Below, one piece after another: positions 19,421-27,731 of a stretch of 64,000 nt of DNA. The first letter of the stretch is position 1; each line of letters begins with the position of its first letter. Origin of the DNA: Alphaproteobacteria bacterium (lineage in GTDB: Bacteria > Pseudomonadota > Alphaproteobacteria > Sphingomonadales > Sphingomonadaceae). The stretch is taken from the NCBI GenBank assembly GCA_030424845.1, contig JAUHWC010000004.1, forward strand, positions 186,001 to 250,000, in the 5' to 3' direction. Made by a program: the position numbers and the translations under genes. The notes below the pieces were generated by a model, which saw only the letters and a list, made by a program, of their open reading frames with translations, searched no databases and had not been told where the DNA came from.

Positions 19421-19458
19421 AAAAGGGCGCCCCCCCCCCCCGCGAGGAGCCACCCTTT
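19421..19458 (-). terminator. Terminator of the MetE-like gene containing a C12 homopolymer
   Basis: Read on the minus strand, AAAGGG (19458-19453) pairs with CCCTTT (19427-19422), followed by TTTT. The loop holds twelve consecutive G residues (C12 on the plus strand, 19430-19441). It starts about 28 bases after the MetE-like stop. Confidence 0.55.
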
Positions 19459-19486
19459 CCCGGATTTGATGTCCGGTGCGGATCGA

Positions 19487-20626
19487 TCAGGCAGCCGCAG
19501 CGGCCGAACCCGATCCCCACACTTCCTCTGCCACTTCCACGCACAGACGGATCTTCTCTGCCTGCTGGGCGGTGGTGATGTCATTGCCGTGCACGGTGCT
19601 GGCAAAGCCGCACTGCGGGGACAGGGCCAGCTGGTCGATATCGGCGTATTTGGTCGCTTCCTCGATCCGGCGCTTGATATCGTCCTTGCTCTCCATGTCG
19701 CCAAGCTTGGTGGATACCAGTCCCAGCACCACGGTCTTGCCCTTGGGCAGGAAACGCAGCGGCGAGAAATCGCCTGAACGGGCATCGTCATATTCAAGGA
19801 AGAATGCGTCGATGTCGCATTCGTTGAACATGATTTCCGCCACCGGGTCATAGCCGCCTTCGGCCGCCCAGCTGGAACGGAAATTGCCGCGGCACAGGTG
19901 CATGGCCTTGACCATGTCAGCCGGAGCCGAGGCAAAGCTGTCCGAAATCAGCTTGGCATACTGCTTGGTTGTGGCATCGGGATCGAGGCCGCGCTTGGCG
20001 GCATCGGCCCGGTGCGCATCATCGCACAGGTAGGCGAGGTTGGTATCGTCGAACTGGATATAGCGGCAGCCGGCTTCGGCCAGGCTGTCCACTTCGGCGC
20101 GATAGGCGGTTGCGACATCTTCGAAGAATTCGTCCATTTCGGGATAGACATCGGCCGGGATGCCATCGCGACCGGCGCGGAAGTGCAGCATGGTCGGGCT
20201 GGGAATGGCGACCTTCGGCATCGCCCCATCGCCCACCTTGCCGGCGAGGAACTTGTAGTCTGCAAGCTGGATCGGCTTTTCATGCGCGACCTTGCCCGTC
20301 ACCACCATGACCGGCGGGGCAAAGCTCACGTCCTTGCCGGAATCGTTCTTGAAGGCCTTCTTCAGCCCGCCGCGTTCCTCCACACCGGAAAGCTGCAACA
20401 GGAAATCGGTATGGAAGAAGTAGCGCCGGAATTCGCCGTCGGTGATGGCCTTCAAGCCAAGGCCTTCCTGCCAGGCGACAAGCTCGGCAATGGCTTCATC
20501 CTCGATGGCGCGCAACTCGTCATAGGAGATGTTGTTTGCGGCACGATGCTGACGAGCTTCGATCACTTCGCGCGGGCGCAGGAATGAGCCGACGTGATCG
20601 GCACGCAGGGGCAATTTGGTAGTCAT
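19487..20626 (-). CDS. Cobalamin-independent methionine synthase (MetE C-terminal)-like methyltransferase
   Basis: A 379-residue single-domain protein of the MetE-C/YxjG type. It begins LPLRADHVGSFLRP and has TDGEFRRYFFHTDFL, YIQFDDTNLAYL, then the zinc ligands HLCRGN (His, Cys), FLEYD (Glu) and SPQCGF (Cys). Full MetE has about 750 residues; this corresponds to the catalytic half only. Members transfer methyl groups to thiols. LigM, encoded at 32351, charges tetrahydrofolate with methyl groups from lignin methoxyls. A role in methyl disposal or methionine synthesis is therefore attractive but unproven. Confidence 0.85.
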   Translation of the reverse strand: MTTKLPLRADHVGSFLRPREVIEARQHRAANNISYDELRAIEDEAIAELVAWQEGLGLKAITDGEFRRYFFHTDFLLQLSGVEERGGLKKAFKNDSGKDVSFAPPVMVVTGKVAHEKPIQLADYKFLAGKVGDGAMPKVAIPSPTMLHFRAGRDGIPADVYPEMDEFFEDVATAYRAEVDSLAEAGCRYIQFDDTNLAYLCDDAHRADAAKRGLDPDATTKQYAKLISDSFASAPADMVKAMHLCRGNFRSSWAAEGGYDPVAEIMFNECDIDAFFLEYDDARSGDFSPLRFLPKGKTVVLGLVSTKLGDMESKDDIKRRIEEATKYADIDQLALSPQCGFASTVHGNDITTAQQAEKIRLCVEVAEEVWGSGSAAAAA

Positions 20627-20662
20627 CTGTTTGGTCCTGTGATGGCGTTAGCAGTTACTAAG

Positions 20663-20730
20663 CCAGGGTCATGGCGCGGGCTCGCGCTCGACTGACACGG
20701 CAACCCAGGATCGTGGCGCGGGCTCGCGCT
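20663..20730. repeat. Pair of 26-bp direct repeats upstream of the paired GST genes
   Basis: Two 26-base copies at 20663-20688 and 20705-20730 differ at two positions; the core TGGCGCGGGCTCGCGCT is identical. Their starts are 42 bases apart, four helical turns. They lie in the 314-bp gap between the MetE-like and GST genes (20627-20940). That gap also holds the GTTACTAAGCCA box (20654) and an operator (20871), and no gene that I can support. Confidence 0.6.
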
Positions 20731-20870
20731 GGCCTGGATGCTGCCGCTTATACGGCGTGCGGGTCGGCTCTGGCAAGAGGCTATGCTGCGCCTGCGAAAT
20801 CTCGTTCATACACGCCGGAACGGCGGAATTTCGCGGTTTTTGGGCGCTTGCCCGATGCGCCAGCGCGCTT

Positions 20871-20889
20871 TAGTAAGTGCTGCATACAA
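20871..20889. promoter_or_regulatory. Palindromic operator site 2 upstream of the paired GST genes
   Basis: TAGTAAG-TGCTG-CATACAA: 7-base arms and a 5-base spacer, as at 5647 and 32291. The left arm differs from the site 1 arm at one position. It ends 51 bases before the first GST start. Confidence 0.5.
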
Positions 20890-20940
20890 ATACTGGCGCG
20901 CGCGGCCGAACCGGCCCGGCGGGCCAGCCCGGGGAGAGGA

Positions 20941-21711
20941 ATGGCCGACATCACGCTCTATCATTGGGAGCCGAATGCCAATTCGGGCAAGCCCATGCTG
21001 GCGCTTGAGGAAAAGGGCGTGGCCTATGACAGCCACTACATCAACATGCTGGAATTCGACCAGCACCAGCCCGAGTACCTGGCCGTCAACCCGCAAGGGA
21101 CCATCCCCGCCATGACGCATAGCAAGCTGGTGCTGACGGAAAGCACGGCGATCATGGAATATGTCGACGAGGCCTTCGACGGCCCGGCCCTGATGCCCGC
21201 TGATCCGCGGGACAGGTGGCGGGTGCGCTGGTGGATGAAGTTCATGGACCAGTGGCTTGGCCCCAGCTTCTCGATGATCGGCTGGTGCACCTTCGTCGGT
21301 CCTTCGCTCGCCCACAAGTCGGAAGAAGAGCGCGAAGCGATGCTGGCACGCATCCCCCTGCCCGAACGCCGCGTAGCCTGGCGCAAGGCCATGTTCGCCG
21401 AATTCAGCGAGGCGGAACTGGCTGAAAGCCGCCGCCGGATCGGCAAGGGCGTGGAACTCTTGGAAGAAGAGCTGGGCAAGCGGCAGTTCGTGGCAAGCAA
21501 CGCCTATTCGCTGGCGGACATCAACATCTTCAATTCCACCTACATGCTGCCCGTCGGCAATGCCGATATCTGCAGCCCCGACCTCACGCCCAATATCTGG
21601 CGCTGGCTGCGGGAAGTCTATCAGCGGCCAGCCGTGCAGCGCACCTGGGCCAAGGGTTCGGGACGCTTCACCGATCGCTTTACCGCCGTGATGGAGGACT
21701 TCGCCGCATGA
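20941..21711 (+). CDS. Glutathione S-transferase, LigF/BaeA-type beta-etherase candidate (subunit A)
   Basis: A 256-residue GST. The N-terminal thioredoxin-like domain reads YHWEPNANSGKPMLALEEKG, keeping the Asn-Ser pair that LigF-type etherases use, then NPQGTIPAM (cis-Pro) and LTESTAIMEY (glutathione-binding Glu-Ser). The C-terminal helical domain ends with SLADINIFNS. LigF-type enzymes cleave the beta-O-4 ether of oxidised lignin dimers with glutathione. GGGGAGAGG precedes the ATG, and the stop overlaps the next GST by four bases. Two adjacent coupled GSTs resemble the heterodimeric beta(R)-etherase BaeA/BaeB of Novosphingobium. Confidence 0.8.
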   Translation: MADITLYHWEPNANSGKPMLALEEKGVAYDSHYINMLEFDQHQPEYLAVNPQGTIPAMTHSKLVLTESTAIMEYVDEAFDGPALMPADPRDRWRVRWWMKFMDQWLGPSFSMIGWCTFVGPSLAHKSEEEREAMLARIPLPERRVAWRKAMFAEFSEAELAESRRRIGKGVELLEEELGKRQFVASNAYSLADINIFNSTYMLPVGNADICSPDLTPNIWRWLREVYQRPAVQRTWAKGSGRFTDRFTAVMEDFAA

Positions 21712-22466
21712 GCATGGCCATTCTCTACCACGGCGAACCCAACGGCCCTTCGCTGTCCGTGCTGGCGGCTCTTGCAGAAAGCGGGCTGGAGATCGAATGC
21801 CGGGCGATCAGCCTTCGCGCCGGCGAGAGGCATGGCTTGCCTGAGGTGTCCGACAGTACCGCACTCGACTTCGCAGTAGAAGGCGAAGGCCCGGTGCTGG
21901 TGATCGATGGCGAAGCGATGAGCGAGGCGGTCTTCATCGCACAGTATCTCGACGAGGCTGCCGGCGGTTGCGGCCTGCAGCCTGCCGATCCCTATGCCCG
22001 CTGGCAGATGCTCATGTGGTGCCGCCAGGCGACCGAGCGCCTGTCACCTGCCGCGGCCTATATCGGTTTGCATGCGAGTGCGGCAGGTGAAGCCGCGCTC
22101 GACACGATCCGGTCTGACGACCTTCGCGCGCGCTGGCAGGATTGGCTGGATGGCCGGTTCGACGAAGCCAAGCTGGCTGACAGCCGCGCCAAGGTGGCGC
22201 AGTTTTGCCAGCGTATCGAGGACCAGCTTGCCGACGGCCGCGAATGGTTGATGGGCAGCTTTTCCATTGCGGACCTGGAAACATTCGCCTGGATACGGTC
22301 CATGCGCACCCTTGAGGCAGGGGCGTTTTCTGGCAAGGAAGCATTGAACGCCTGGCTGGCGCGTGTTGAGTCGCGGCCCAGCGTGCAGGCAGCGCTCGCC
22401 CGCTCGACAACGGGTGAGCCAGAACGGGCCTTCGCGCCCGGACCGGAAATCAACCGCTGGGGCTGA
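21708..22466 (+). CDS. Glutathione S-transferase, BaeB-like partner (subunit B)
   Basis: A 252-residue GST encoded in an ATGA overlap with the preceding GST. The N-terminal domain reads ILYHGEPNGPSLSVLAALAES, where the Asn-Ser of the partner is replaced by Pro-Ser. It keeps GPVLVIDGEAMSEAVFIAQYLDE for glutathione contact and SIADLETFAW in the C-terminal domain. Coupled expression and the altered active-site position suggest a heterodimer in which this chain is structural or less active. Whether it acts alone, or on another substrate, is open. Confidence 0.75.
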   Translation: MSMAILYHGEPNGPSLSVLAALAESGLEIECRAISLRAGERHGLPEVSDSTALDFAVEGEGPVLVIDGEAMSEAVFIAQYLDEAAGGCGLQPADPYARWQMLMWCRQATERLSPAAAYIGLHASAAGEAALDTIRSDDLRARWQDWLDGRFDEAKLADSRAKVAQFCQRIEDQLADGREWLMGSFSIADLETFAWIRSMRTLEAGAFSGKEALNAWLARVESRPSVQAALARSTTGEPERAFAPGPEINRWG

Positions 22467-22503
22467 GGTGCTCCGCGGCAAGGTTCTTGGGAGAGGACAA
22501 GGA

Positions 22504-24627
22504 ATGCGTAACAAGTTCTTGGGTGTTCTGGCAGGCGCGCTGGCCCTGTCTGCCTGTGGCAGCGACGTGCCCGAAGGCGGCATCGATGCGGATCGGCTGA
22601 TCAATGCCGCTCAGGATACCGCCAACTGGATCACCTATGGCCGCGATTATGCCGAGCAGCGCTACAGCCCGCTGGACCAGGTGAACCTGGAAACCGTGAG
22701 CGACCTTGGCCTTGCCTGGTATGCCGATCTCGACACTTCGCGCGGACAGGAAGCCACGCCGCTGGTGATGGACGGCAAGCTCTATGTCACCACGGCCTGG
22801 TCCAAGGTGAAGGCCTACAACGCCGCGACCGGCGAACCCTTGTGGGAATATGATCCCGAAGTTCCCGGCGAAACCGCGGTCAAGGCCTGTTGCGACGTGG
22901 TGAACCGCGGCCTCGCGGCCTGGGGTGACCGGCTCTACCTTGGCACGCTCGACGGTCGCCTGATTGCGCTCGACCGCGATACGGGAGAGGAAGTCTGGTC
23001 CGAAGTGACCGTGGACCAGTCCAAGGCCTACACCATCACCGGTGCACCGCGCGTGATCAATGGCAAGGTGCTCATCGGCAACGGCGGCGCTGAATATGGC
23101 GTGCGCGGTTACATCTCGGCTTACGATGCGGACGATGGCGAGATGCTGTGGCGCTTCTACACCGTGCCCGGCTCGCCCGAGGAAGCGGAGACCGAATCCG
23201 AGGCCATGGCCGCCGCGCGCGAAACCTGGAACGGCGAATGGTGGAAACTGGGTGGTGGCGGCACCGTGTGGGATGCCATGGCCTATGACCCCGAGCTGGA
23301 CCTGCTCTATATCGGTGTCGGCAACGGCTCGCCCTGGAACCAGGCCTATCGCAGCCCCGGCGGCGGCGACAACCTCTACCTGTCCAGCATCGTGGCACTG
23401 CGCCCGGAGACCGGCGAATATGTCTGGCATTACCAGTCCACACCCGGCGAAACCTGGGACTTCACGGCGACCCAGCACATCATGCTGGCGGATATCGAGA
23501 TCGACGGGACCGAACGCCAGGTACTGATGCAGGCCCCCAAGAACGGCTTTTTCTACGTGATCGATCGCGCCACCGGCGAACTGATCAGCGCGGACAACTA
23601 CGTTCCTGTCAATTGGGCCACCGGCATCGACGTGGAGACCGGCAGGCCGATCGAAGTGCCCGAGGCGCGCTTCGACAAGACCGGCGTGCCTTTCGTCTCC
23701 ACCCCGGGCGCAGGTGGCGGTCACAACTGGCACCCCATGGCGTTCCACCCGGGCGAAGGGCTGGTCTACATCCCCGCCATCGAGGCGGCCTTCCCCTACT
23801 TCCCGGAAGAAAACTGGCAGGCTGACCCGGCCCGCGGCTTCAATGTCGGCGTGGACCAGTCGGCAGGCGCCATGCCGGCAGATAACGCCGTGCGTGAAGG
23901 TGCGGCGGCTGCCACCAAGGGATCGCTGATCGCATGGGATCCGGTGACGCAGACCGAACGCTGGCGCGTGCAATATCCCGGGCCGTGGAACGGTGGCGTC
24001 CTCGCTACCGGGGGCGGCATCGTGTTCCAGGGCACCGCAGGCGGCTATTTCAACGCCTACAACGCGGCAGACGGTTCGCAAGTGTGGAGCTTCGCTGCGC
24101 AAACCGGCGTGGTTGCGCCGGCCATGACCTATACGGTTGACGGCGAGCAATATGTCGCCGTTCTGGCTGGCTGGGGTGGCATCTGGGCCCTGGCACCGGG
24201 TGGCATCCTGAACGAAACCTCCGGCCCTGTGCCGAACATCTCGCGCCTGCTGGTCTTCAAGCTGGGCGGCACGGCGGAACTTCCGCCTGCTCCCGAACTT
24301 GCCCGCCGGCCGCTTGACCCGCCGCCGTTCCGCGGCAACGTGAACGACCTGGCGCAGGCAACCTACGATTATGGTCGTTATTGCGGCGGTTGCCACGGCG
24401 ATGCGGCCATCGGATCGACTGTCCTGCCCGACCTTCGCCGCAGCGCCGTGCTCGACAATTCCAATACGTGGCAGCAGATCGTCCACGACGGCGCGCTCTC
24501 CTTCAACGGCATGGTCGGCTTCAGCGATTCGCTCAGCGCCGAACGTATCGAGGGCATCCGCCAGTATGTGATCTTCCGCGCCAACCAGGACAAGGAACTG
24601 GGAGGCATCGGCGCGCAGGGCGGCTGA
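22504..24627 (+). CDS. PQQ-dependent quinohemoprotein alcohol dehydrogenase (type II), lipoprotein
   Basis: A 707-residue protein: lipoprotein signal (LGVLAGALALSAC), an eight-bladed propeller with tryptophan-docking repeats, KACCDVVNRG with the vicinal Cys pair that contacts PQQ, and TWDFTATQ carrying the catalytic Asp. After a linker there is a C-terminal cytochrome c domain with CGGCH haem attachment and a later Met (GALSFNGMVGF). It oxidises primary or secondary alcohols in the periplasm and passes electrons to the respiratory chain. Here it may oxidise the gamma- or benzylic alcohol of lignin monomers or dimers. PQQ synthesis genes are not in the window. Confidence 0.92.
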   Translation: MRNKFLGVLAGALALSACGSDVPEGGIDADRLINAAQDTANWITYGRDYAEQRYSPLDQVNLETVSDLGLAWYADLDTSRGQEATPLVMDGKLYVTTAWSKVKAYNAATGEPLWEYDPEVPGETAVKACCDVVNRGLAAWGDRLYLGTLDGRLIALDRDTGEEVWSEVTVDQSKAYTITGAPRVINGKVLIGNGGAEYGVRGYISAYDADDGEMLWRFYTVPGSPEEAETESEAMAAARETWNGEWWKLGGGGTVWDAMAYDPELDLLYIGVGNGSPWNQAYRSPGGGDNLYLSSIVALRPETGEYVWHYQSTPGETWDFTATQHIMLADIEIDGTERQVLMQAPKNGFFYVIDRATGELISADNYVPVNWATGIDVETGRPIEVPEARFDKTGVPFVSTPGAGGGHNWHPMAFHPGEGLVYIPAIEAAFPYFPEENWQADPARGFNVGVDQSAGAMPADNAVREGAAAATKGSLIAWDPVTQTERWRVQYPGPWNGGVLATGGGIVFQGTAGGYFNAYNAADGSQVWSFAAQTGVVAPAMTYTVDGEQYVAVLAGWGGIWALAPGGILNETSGPVPNISRLLVFKLGGTAELPPAPELARRPLDPPPFRGNVNDLAQATYDYGRYCGGCHGDAAIGSTVLPDLRRSAVLDNSNTWQQIVHDGALSFNGMVGFSDSLSAERIEGIRQYVIFRANQDKELGGIGAQGG

Positions 24628-24655
24628 CACGGCGAGCAATCGGGCGAAACGATTG

Positions 24656-24667
24656 TAACGGTCGTTA
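24656..24667. promoter_or_regulatory. Perfect inverted repeat upstream of the aldehyde dehydrogenase gene
   Basis: TAACG-GT-CGTTA, a perfect palindrome 111 bases before the aldehyde dehydrogenase start and 29 bases after the alcohol dehydrogenase stop. It resembles the element at 16655-16666. Candidate TetR-type operator. Confidence 0.45.
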
Positions 24668-24778
24668 GCTTGATTGCTCGGCGATAGGCAGCCATAGGCT
24701 GTTCTGGTAGACATCCACATCAAGGACTCCCCGGAGTCGGATCACGCAACTTTCAAGGATTGGGAGAGGAAGCCCGTC

Positions 24779-26293
24779 ATGAATGAAGTTACCACCATCG
24801 ATCGCACGCAGCGCGAATATTCGGATGCCGTGAAGAAGGCCCTGGCCCGCAAGCCGCAGCTTTTCATCAACGGCGAATGGGTCGACAGCTCCGGCGGCGA
24901 GACCATCGATGTCGAAGACCCGTCCTCGGGCAAGATCATCTCCAGCTTCGTCGAAGCCACCGACAAGGATATCGACCGTGCGGTTGCCGCTGCACGCACC
25001 GCGTTCGACGATGGCCGCTGGCGGAACATGCCGCCGATCGCGCGCGAGAAGATCATGCATCGTCTGGCGGACCTGATCGAGGAAAATGCTGACGAGTTCG
25101 CCGAACTGGAAGCCATCGACGTGGGCAAGCCCAAGGGTATGGCTGCCGCGATCGACGTTCCCGGCTCCGTGGCGCACATCCGCTACATGGCTGGCTGGGC
25201 CGGCAAGGTGGGCGGCGAAACGCTGCCCCCCTACACCATGCCCAACGGCATGATGTTCGCCTACACGCTGAAGGAGCCGGTTGGCGTCTGCGCGCAGATC
25301 GTGCCGTGGAACTTCCCGCTGCTGATGGCCTGCCTGAAGATCGCACCGGTGCTGGCATCGGGCTGCACCACCATCCTCAAGCCTGCCGAACAGACCAGCC
25401 TCACCGCCCTGCGCCTGGCTGACCTGGTGCTGGAATCCGGCATCCCGGCCGGCGTCGTCAACGTGGTGACCGGCTATGGCCACACCGGTGGTGACCGCCT
25501 GGTGAAGCACCCGGATGTCGACAAGGTGGCCTTCACCGGCTCGACCGAGATCGGCAAGCTGATCAACCGCAACGCCACCGAAACGCTGAAGCACGTCACC
25601 CTCGAACTGGGCGGCAAGAGCCCGGTGGTGGTGATGCCCGACGTGGACGTTGCCGAAACCGCCCCGGGCGTGTCGCAGGCGATCTTCTTCAACTCCGGCC
25701 AGGTCTGCGTCGCCGGTTCGCGCCTCTATGCGCACAAGTCCGTGTTCGACAAGGTCGTGGAAGGCATGGCCGAGACCAAGGACTTCTGGGCGCCGCGCCC
25801 CTCGCTCGATCCCGCCGCACACATGGGCCCGCTGGTATCCAAGGAACAGCACGAGCGCGTGATGGGCTATATCGAAGCCGGCAAGCGCGACGGCGCATCG
25901 GTGCTGATGGGCGGTGACGTTCCGGCCAGCGATGGCGGTTACTACGTGAACCCCACCATCCTGACCGACGTGAACCCGCAGATGAGCGTCGTGCGCGAGG
26001 AAATCTTCGGCCCGGTGGTCGTTGCCCAGCGCTTCGAGGACCTCGACGAAGTGGTGAAGGACGCGAACGACACGCAGTACGGCCTCGCCGCCGGCGTGTG
26101 GACCAAGGACGCATCGGCCGCCCACCGGATCGCCAGCAAGCTGCAGGCGGGCACCGTGTGGGTGAACTGCCACGCCATGATCGACGCCGGCATCCCGTTC
26201 GGCGGCTACAAGGAATCGGGCATCGGCCACGAACAGGGCCGCCTGGGCCTTGAAGCCTACCTCGAAACCAAGTCGGTCATGATGAAGCTCTGA
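24779..26293 (+). CDS. NAD(P)+-dependent aldehyde dehydrogenase (phenylacetaldehyde/aromatic aldehyde type)
   Basis: A 504-residue ALDH: FINGEWVDSSGG start, VPWNFPLLMA and the cofactor segment VAFTGSTEIGKLI, catalytic Glu in LELGGKSP, catalytic Cys in FFNSGQVCVAGSRLY, and EEIFGPVV. The Phe-Asn-Ser-Gly-Gln-Val-Cys-Val-Ala motif is typical of class I/II and phenylacetaldehyde dehydrogenase-like enzymes. It probably oxidises aldehydes made by the preceding PQQ dehydrogenase or other lignin-derived aldehydes. GGGAGAGG precedes the ATG. A strong terminator follows, so it is a single-gene transcript. Confidence 0.9.
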   Translation: MNEVTTIDRTQREYSDAVKKALARKPQLFINGEWVDSSGGETIDVEDPSSGKIISSFVEATDKDIDRAVAAARTAFDDGRWRNMPPIAREKIMHRLADLIEENADEFAELEAIDVGKPKGMAAAIDVPGSVAHIRYMAGWAGKVGGETLPPYTMPNGMMFAYTLKEPVGVCAQIVPWNFPLLMACLKIAPVLASGCTTILKPAEQTSLTALRLADLVLESGIPAGVVNVVTGYGHTGGDRLVKHPDVDKVAFTGSTEIGKLINRNATETLKHVTLELGGKSPVVVMPDVDVAETAPGVSQAIFFNSGQVCVAGSRLYAHKSVFDKVVEGMAETKDFWAPRPSLDPAAHMGPLVSKEQHERVMGYIEAGKRDGASVLMGGDVPASDGGYYVNPTILTDVNPQMSVVREEIFGPVVVAQRFEDLDEVVKDANDTQYGLAAGVWTKDASAAHRIASKLQAGTVWVNCHAMIDAGIPFGGYKESGIGHEQGRLGLEAYLETKSVMMKL

Positions 26294-26315
26294 TCAGCCG
26301 GTTTCACGAAGAAAT

Positions 26316-26348
26316 GGCCCGCTTCGGCATTGCCGGGGCGGGCTTTTT
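26316..26348 (+). terminator. Rho-independent terminator after the aldehyde dehydrogenase gene
   Basis: GCCCGC and GCGGGC pair, with an inner CGGCA/TGCCG stem, followed by TTTTT (26344-26348). It starts 22 bases after the stop. Confidence 0.75.
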
Positions 26349-26397
26349 CGTGTTCAGACTGTGATGAAGACGAACAATACCGCAGCAGGATTCCACC

Positions 26398-27270
26398 ATG
26401 CCGATAGACCTCAACAAGATCCGCGCCATTGACGTGCACGTCCACGCCGAAGTCAGCTGCCATGATCCGGAAGACCCGGTGATGGGCAAGTTCTTCGATG
26501 CCGCGTCCGCCTATTTCAAGGCTCCGCGCGAACGGCCGAAAATGCCCGAGATTTGCGAGCTTTACCGCGAATCCAACATCGCCTTCTGCATGTTCACGGT
26601 GGACTGCGAGAGCGGCATGGGCGCCAAGCGAGTGTCGAACTACGAAGTCGCCGAAGTGGCGGCCAAGTATGATGACGTGTGCATTCCCTTTGCCAGTATC
26701 GATCCGCGCAAGGGCAAGTACGGCGCACGCGAGGCAATCGATTTGATCGAGAACCACGGCGTGAAGGGCTTCAAGTTCCACGGCATCGCGCAGGATTGCC
26801 ATCCGGCGGACAAGGTCGGGTACCCGATCTATGAAGTGATCAACGAATACAAGCTGCCGGCCATCTTCCACACCGGCCATTCCGGCATGGGAACGGGCAT
26901 GCGCGGCGGCGGCGGCATGCGCTTGAAATATGGCGAGCCGATGCTGGTGGATGACGTGGCGGTGGACTTCCCGGACATGAAGATCATCCTTGCCCACCCC
27001 AGCTGGCCGTGGGTGGACCAGAGCCTGTCGATGGCGCTGCACAAGACCAACGTCTACATCGACCTGTCCGGCTGGAGCCCCAAGTACTTCCCCAAGCAGG
27101 TGATCCAATATGCGAACACCCAGCTGAAGAAGAAGATGCTGTTCGGCACCGACTTCCCGCTGATCCATCCGGACAAGTGGATGGCTGCGGCCAAGGAAGT
27201 TGGTTTCAAGGAAGAGGTAATGCCGGGCATCATGAAGGACAATGCCGCAAGGGTTCTCGGCTTGGCGTGA
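26398..27270 (+). CDS. Amidohydrolase-2 family protein (aromatic acid decarboxylase/hydrolase type)
   Basis: A 290-residue TIM-barrel metalloprotein. It has IRAIDVHVHAEVSC (HxH metal ligands), FKFHGIAQDCHPADK, IFHTGHSGMGTGM, IILAHPSWPWVDQS and FGTDFPLIHPDKW with the catalytic aspartate. This family contains decarboxylases and hydrolases of aromatic or ring-cleavage acids. It does not carry the LigI, LigJ or LigW signature blocks, so it acts on something else. It is first of a tight operon: its TGA overlaps the next GTG, and phosphatase-like, SDR and GST genes follow with overlaps. Confidence 0.8.
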   Translation: MPIDLNKIRAIDVHVHAEVSCHDPEDPVMGKFFDAASAYFKAPRERPKMPEICELYRESNIAFCMFTVDCESGMGAKRVSNYEVAEVAAKYDDVCIPFASIDPRKGKYGAREAIDLIENHGVKGFKFHGIAQDCHPADKVGYPIYEVINEYKLPAIFHTGHSGMGTGMRGGGGMRLKYGEPMLVDDVAVDFPDMKIILAHPSWPWVDQSLSMALHKTNVYIDLSGWSPKYFPKQVIQYANTQLKKKMLFGTDFPLIHPDKWMAAAKEVGFKEEVMPGIMKDNAARVLGLA

Positions 27271-27731
27271 ACGAGCCGGATGACATCCGCAACTGGCAGC
27301 GGCTGTCTGACCGCATAACCACATCGGGCAAGCTCGATCCGGCCGACCCGCAGCGGCTGGCCGAAATCGGCGTCAAACGGGTGATCAACCTTGCGTTGGA
27401 TGATCATCCCGAAGCGCTGCCCGATGCCGAGGCCCTGATGGCTGCTGCGGGTCTTGAATACACGCACATCCCGGTGCCGTTCGACGCACCGGCAAGCGAG
27501 CATTACACGGCCTTCGTGTCCGCGCTGGAAGCCGATGACACGCCGGTGCACATCCATTGCATCATGAATTTTCGCGTCTCGGCTTTCTTCTACCGCTACC
27601 ATGTCGAGGCTTGCGGGATGGCGGAAGGTGAGGCACGCGCATTGATGGAGAGGGTGTGGGTTCCGCACCGGACAGACGAACTGGCAGTGCCGCCATGGCG
27701 CGCCTTTGTAGAGAGAGTGGGAGAGGCATGA
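27267..27731 (+). CDS. Protein tyrosine phosphatase-like protein (DUF442/BLH type)
   Basis: A 154-residue protein starting at GTG 27267, in a GTGA overlap with the amidohydrolase gene. It has the dual-specificity phosphatase layout: ITTSGKLDPADPQRLAEIGVKRVINLALDD, then the P-loop-like HIHCIMNFRVSAFFYRY. The loop is Cys-x4-Arg, shorter than the Cys-x5-Arg of classical tyrosine phosphatases but as seen in DUF442-type relatives. Its ATGA overlap with the next SDR shows translational coupling. Why a phosphatase fold sits inside a catabolic operon is unclear. Confidence 0.7.
   Translation: MNEPDDIRNWQRLSDRITTSGKLDPADPQRLAEIGVKRVINLALDDHPEALPDAEALMAAAGLEYTHIPVPFDAPASEHYTAFVSALEADDTPVHIHCIMNFRVSAFFYRYHVEACGMAEGEARALMERVWVPHRTDELAVPPWRAFVERVGEA

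Noticed and set aside
20663-20730. Possible CRISPR
   Set aside because: Only two 26-bp repeats, no further spacers and no cas genes.
22450-24723. 757-codon minus-strand frame opposite the quinohemoprotein alcohol dehydrogenase
   Set aside because: No domain motif; the plus-strand gene has signal peptide, PQQ and haem motifs. Antisense shadow.
24665-26230. Minus-strand frame opposite the aldehyde dehydrogenase
   Set aside because: Composition typical of an antisense shadow; no start signal or motif.
27267-27731. Phosphatase-like gene as a decayed pseudogene because of the short Cys-x4-Arg loop
   Set aside because: The frame is intact, coupled to both neighbours, and the shorter loop occurs in DUF442-type relatives.
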